Positions 24,580 to 25,841 of a stretch of DNA of 25,841 nucleotides are shown here, in pieces (positions within the stretch are counted from its first letter, which is position 1; each line of letters starts with the position of its first letter). The position numbers and the translations under genes were made by a program. Origin of the DNA: Glomus cerebriforme. Taxonomy: Eukaryota; Glomeromycota; Glomeromycetes; Glomerales; Glomeraceae. Below the pieces are notes generated by a model. That model saw only the letters and a program-made list of their open reading frames with translations. It was not told the origin of the DNA and searched no databases. The stretch lies in contig QKYT01000009.1 in NCBI GenBank assembly GCA_003550305.1, forward strand, positions 83,966-109,806. Direction: 5' to 3'.

Positions 24580-25286
24580 TTAAGGTTTGCAAGGTGTCAT
24601 AAATGTTGCAGTGAATTTGTTTTTGACTACTACTTTGTGGTTTACCAATCTAACCTTTTTTAAATCTAATGGAATATTTTGCATCAATTTCATTGTTCTT
24701 TGAACTCTCAACTGAAAAGATATGCAAAATTAGTTTGAGCCTAATCGCAAGTAGAATTGGAAAAAAAAATACAAATCTTGAACATTCAAACAGTACTAAT
24801 CAATTCTAAGGCCAATGCAAATGACTCAACATTCTTTGGGATCTCAAAGATATTACCCTTGGATCTTGATAAAGCACATAATATATCCATCTGGATTGTC
24901 TAATGATATTAATAACATAACATGTCCTATATAAACAAAATAAACAAATATTTAATAATGAAAGAGAAAACAGAGAAAATTTTTTTTGTGTAACTTCATG
25001 TATGTACCCAACTGTCTTTAGCTTCAGCTTTCCATTTCACCCAATCGCAGAGTATAGTAAATATATTACGAAGTATTTTTGGCAGTTTCAAACTGTCTCA
25101 ACAAGCCATTTAGATCCCATCTTGCTATTATAGAACCTCCCTACTCCTGAACCTTTGAATTCCAATGTCTGACTATTGGTATTTTTTCTGATGATCACAT
25201 TAGAACATCATTCAAGTACTTTTCTGTTTGTATGCTTATGTTTTTGGTTTTTTCTATCACTGCTCATAATACTGTAGGATTCCCTT
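24580..25286 (-). pseudogene. Unrecognised decayed multi-exon coding region
   Basis: The minus strand from an acceptor (TCTATATAG) at 25287 reads AVIEKTKNISIQTEKYLNDV, KIPIVRHWNSKVQE, GGSIIARWDLNGLLRQFETA. After a frameshift it continues ILCDWVKWKAEAKDSW to a possible donor at 25007. A second piece after TATATAG at 24927 reads HVMLLISLDNPDGYIMCFIK. A third, 24711-24580, follows CTTTTCAG and reads MKLMQNIPLDLKKVRLVNHK to a TAA. In-frame TGA/TAG stops in the first piece sit where Trp would be plausible. Phases between the pieces do not all agree, so I treat it as broken. I do not recognise the family; a transposon-derived protein is possible. An intact short gene using other splice sites cannot be excluded. 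Confidence 0.35.
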
Positions 25287-25374
25287 CTATATAGATGACA
25301 ACATATAATTAATATAACGTAAAGATAGCAATAAGTCATAAAGCTATCACCTGATAATATCCACTTCTGTTATA

Positions 25375-25841
25375 CAGTCAACCCTTTATAATTGCATTCT
25401 CCATAATTGCACACCCTCTCTAATTGCATCTTTTAACCTGGTTCTAGCTTGGGACTTAATGCTAATTGCACATCCTCTATACTCTACATATACAATGATT
25501 TTTCAAAATACAGTCAACACCCTTTATAATCACATCCCTTAGGACTGGCAAATGGTGTGATTATAAAGAGGTGTGCTTATAGTGAGATTTTTTTTATATA
25601 ATCATATATATAGATAATTTTTATTTTGATGTGATTATATACAAAAATTTTTTTTATTAGTAAAACATTAATAAATTCATAAAATNTTAAAAATTTTATN
25701 ATTTTTAAGTTATTATAATTTTATTTTTTACATATATAAATTAAATTATAATTGTATTATAATATGTAGATTTTAATTACCTTTTAAATAAATCTTTAAT
25801 TATAATAATTGGATAAAAATTCATAAAGTTTTATTATAACT
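25375..25841. mobile_element. Pogo/Tigger-like element ends, two nested or successive copies, cut by window edge
   Basis: TA followed by CAGTCAACCCTTTATAATTG begins at 25375, and TA followed by CAGTCAACACCCTTTATAAT at 25511. A CAGTCAA-type start after a TA target is typical of pogo/Tigger (Tc1-mariner) termini. The first copy has the sub-terminal word TAATTGCA at about 25389, 25403, 25421 and 25463, as in transposase-binding arrays. The second holds a stem-loop: CACCCTTTATAATCACA (25518-25534) against TGTGATTATAAAGAGGTG (25556-25573). No opposite end or transposase lies inside the window; the rest to 25841 is AT-rich with N bases. Confidence 0.5.

Overview
The window is AT-rich eukaryotic DNA with short GT-AG introns (about 60-280 bp), compact protein genes and many decayed mobile elements. 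The gene content (a KDM4-type demethylase, a YciI-domain protein and a fungal histone-fold protein) and the repeats (KDZ/Plavaka-type transposase remnant, elements carrying a TTCCGGCC core, retroelement debris) point to a fungus, most likely an arbuscular mycorrhizal Glomeromycotina genome of the Rhizophagus type. That placement is inferred from style and recall; no search was run. The window also contains isolated N bases.

Layout. 1-2653: a degenerate KDZ/Plavaka-like transposase on the plus strand, cut by the window edge. 2654-5966: AT-rich DNA with two non-autonomous elements (3766-4124 and 4484-5069) that share a module. 5967-14470: the genic core, three intact genes all on the minus strand. 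15697-17345: a satellite of about 111-bp units, partly arranged as 222-bp dimers, each with splice-like borders and a short frame that stays open. 19166-20902: a retroelement-like coding remnant flanked by inverted ~100-bp repeats. 21870-22495: four ~166-bp tandem repeats ending exactly at a Helitron-like 3' terminus (22500-22529). 23385-23967: an element bounded by imperfect 28-bp inverted repeats. 24580-25286: an unrecognised decayed multi-exon coding region on the minus strand. 25375 to the end: two successive pogo/Tigger-like ends.

The genes. Listed from the right end leftwards, which is their direction of transcription, the core holds: a 783-aa JmjN-JmjC-ePHD histone demethylase (11321-14470, nine exons rebuilt, all metal and cofactor ligands present); a 127-aa YciI-domain protein with a probable mitochondrial presequence (10550-10996); and a 1057-aa protein (5967-9670, six exons including a 22-nt microexon). 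The N-terminus of that last protein reads as an H2B-like histone fold followed by an H2A-like one, joined to a long low-complexity tail. Two of the three genes therefore look chromatin-related. Nothing in the sequence shows that they are co-regulated.

The most interesting items are the H2B/H2A-like histone doublet with its disordered tail, the splice-bordered satellite, and the fold-back structure of the second TTCCGGCC element.
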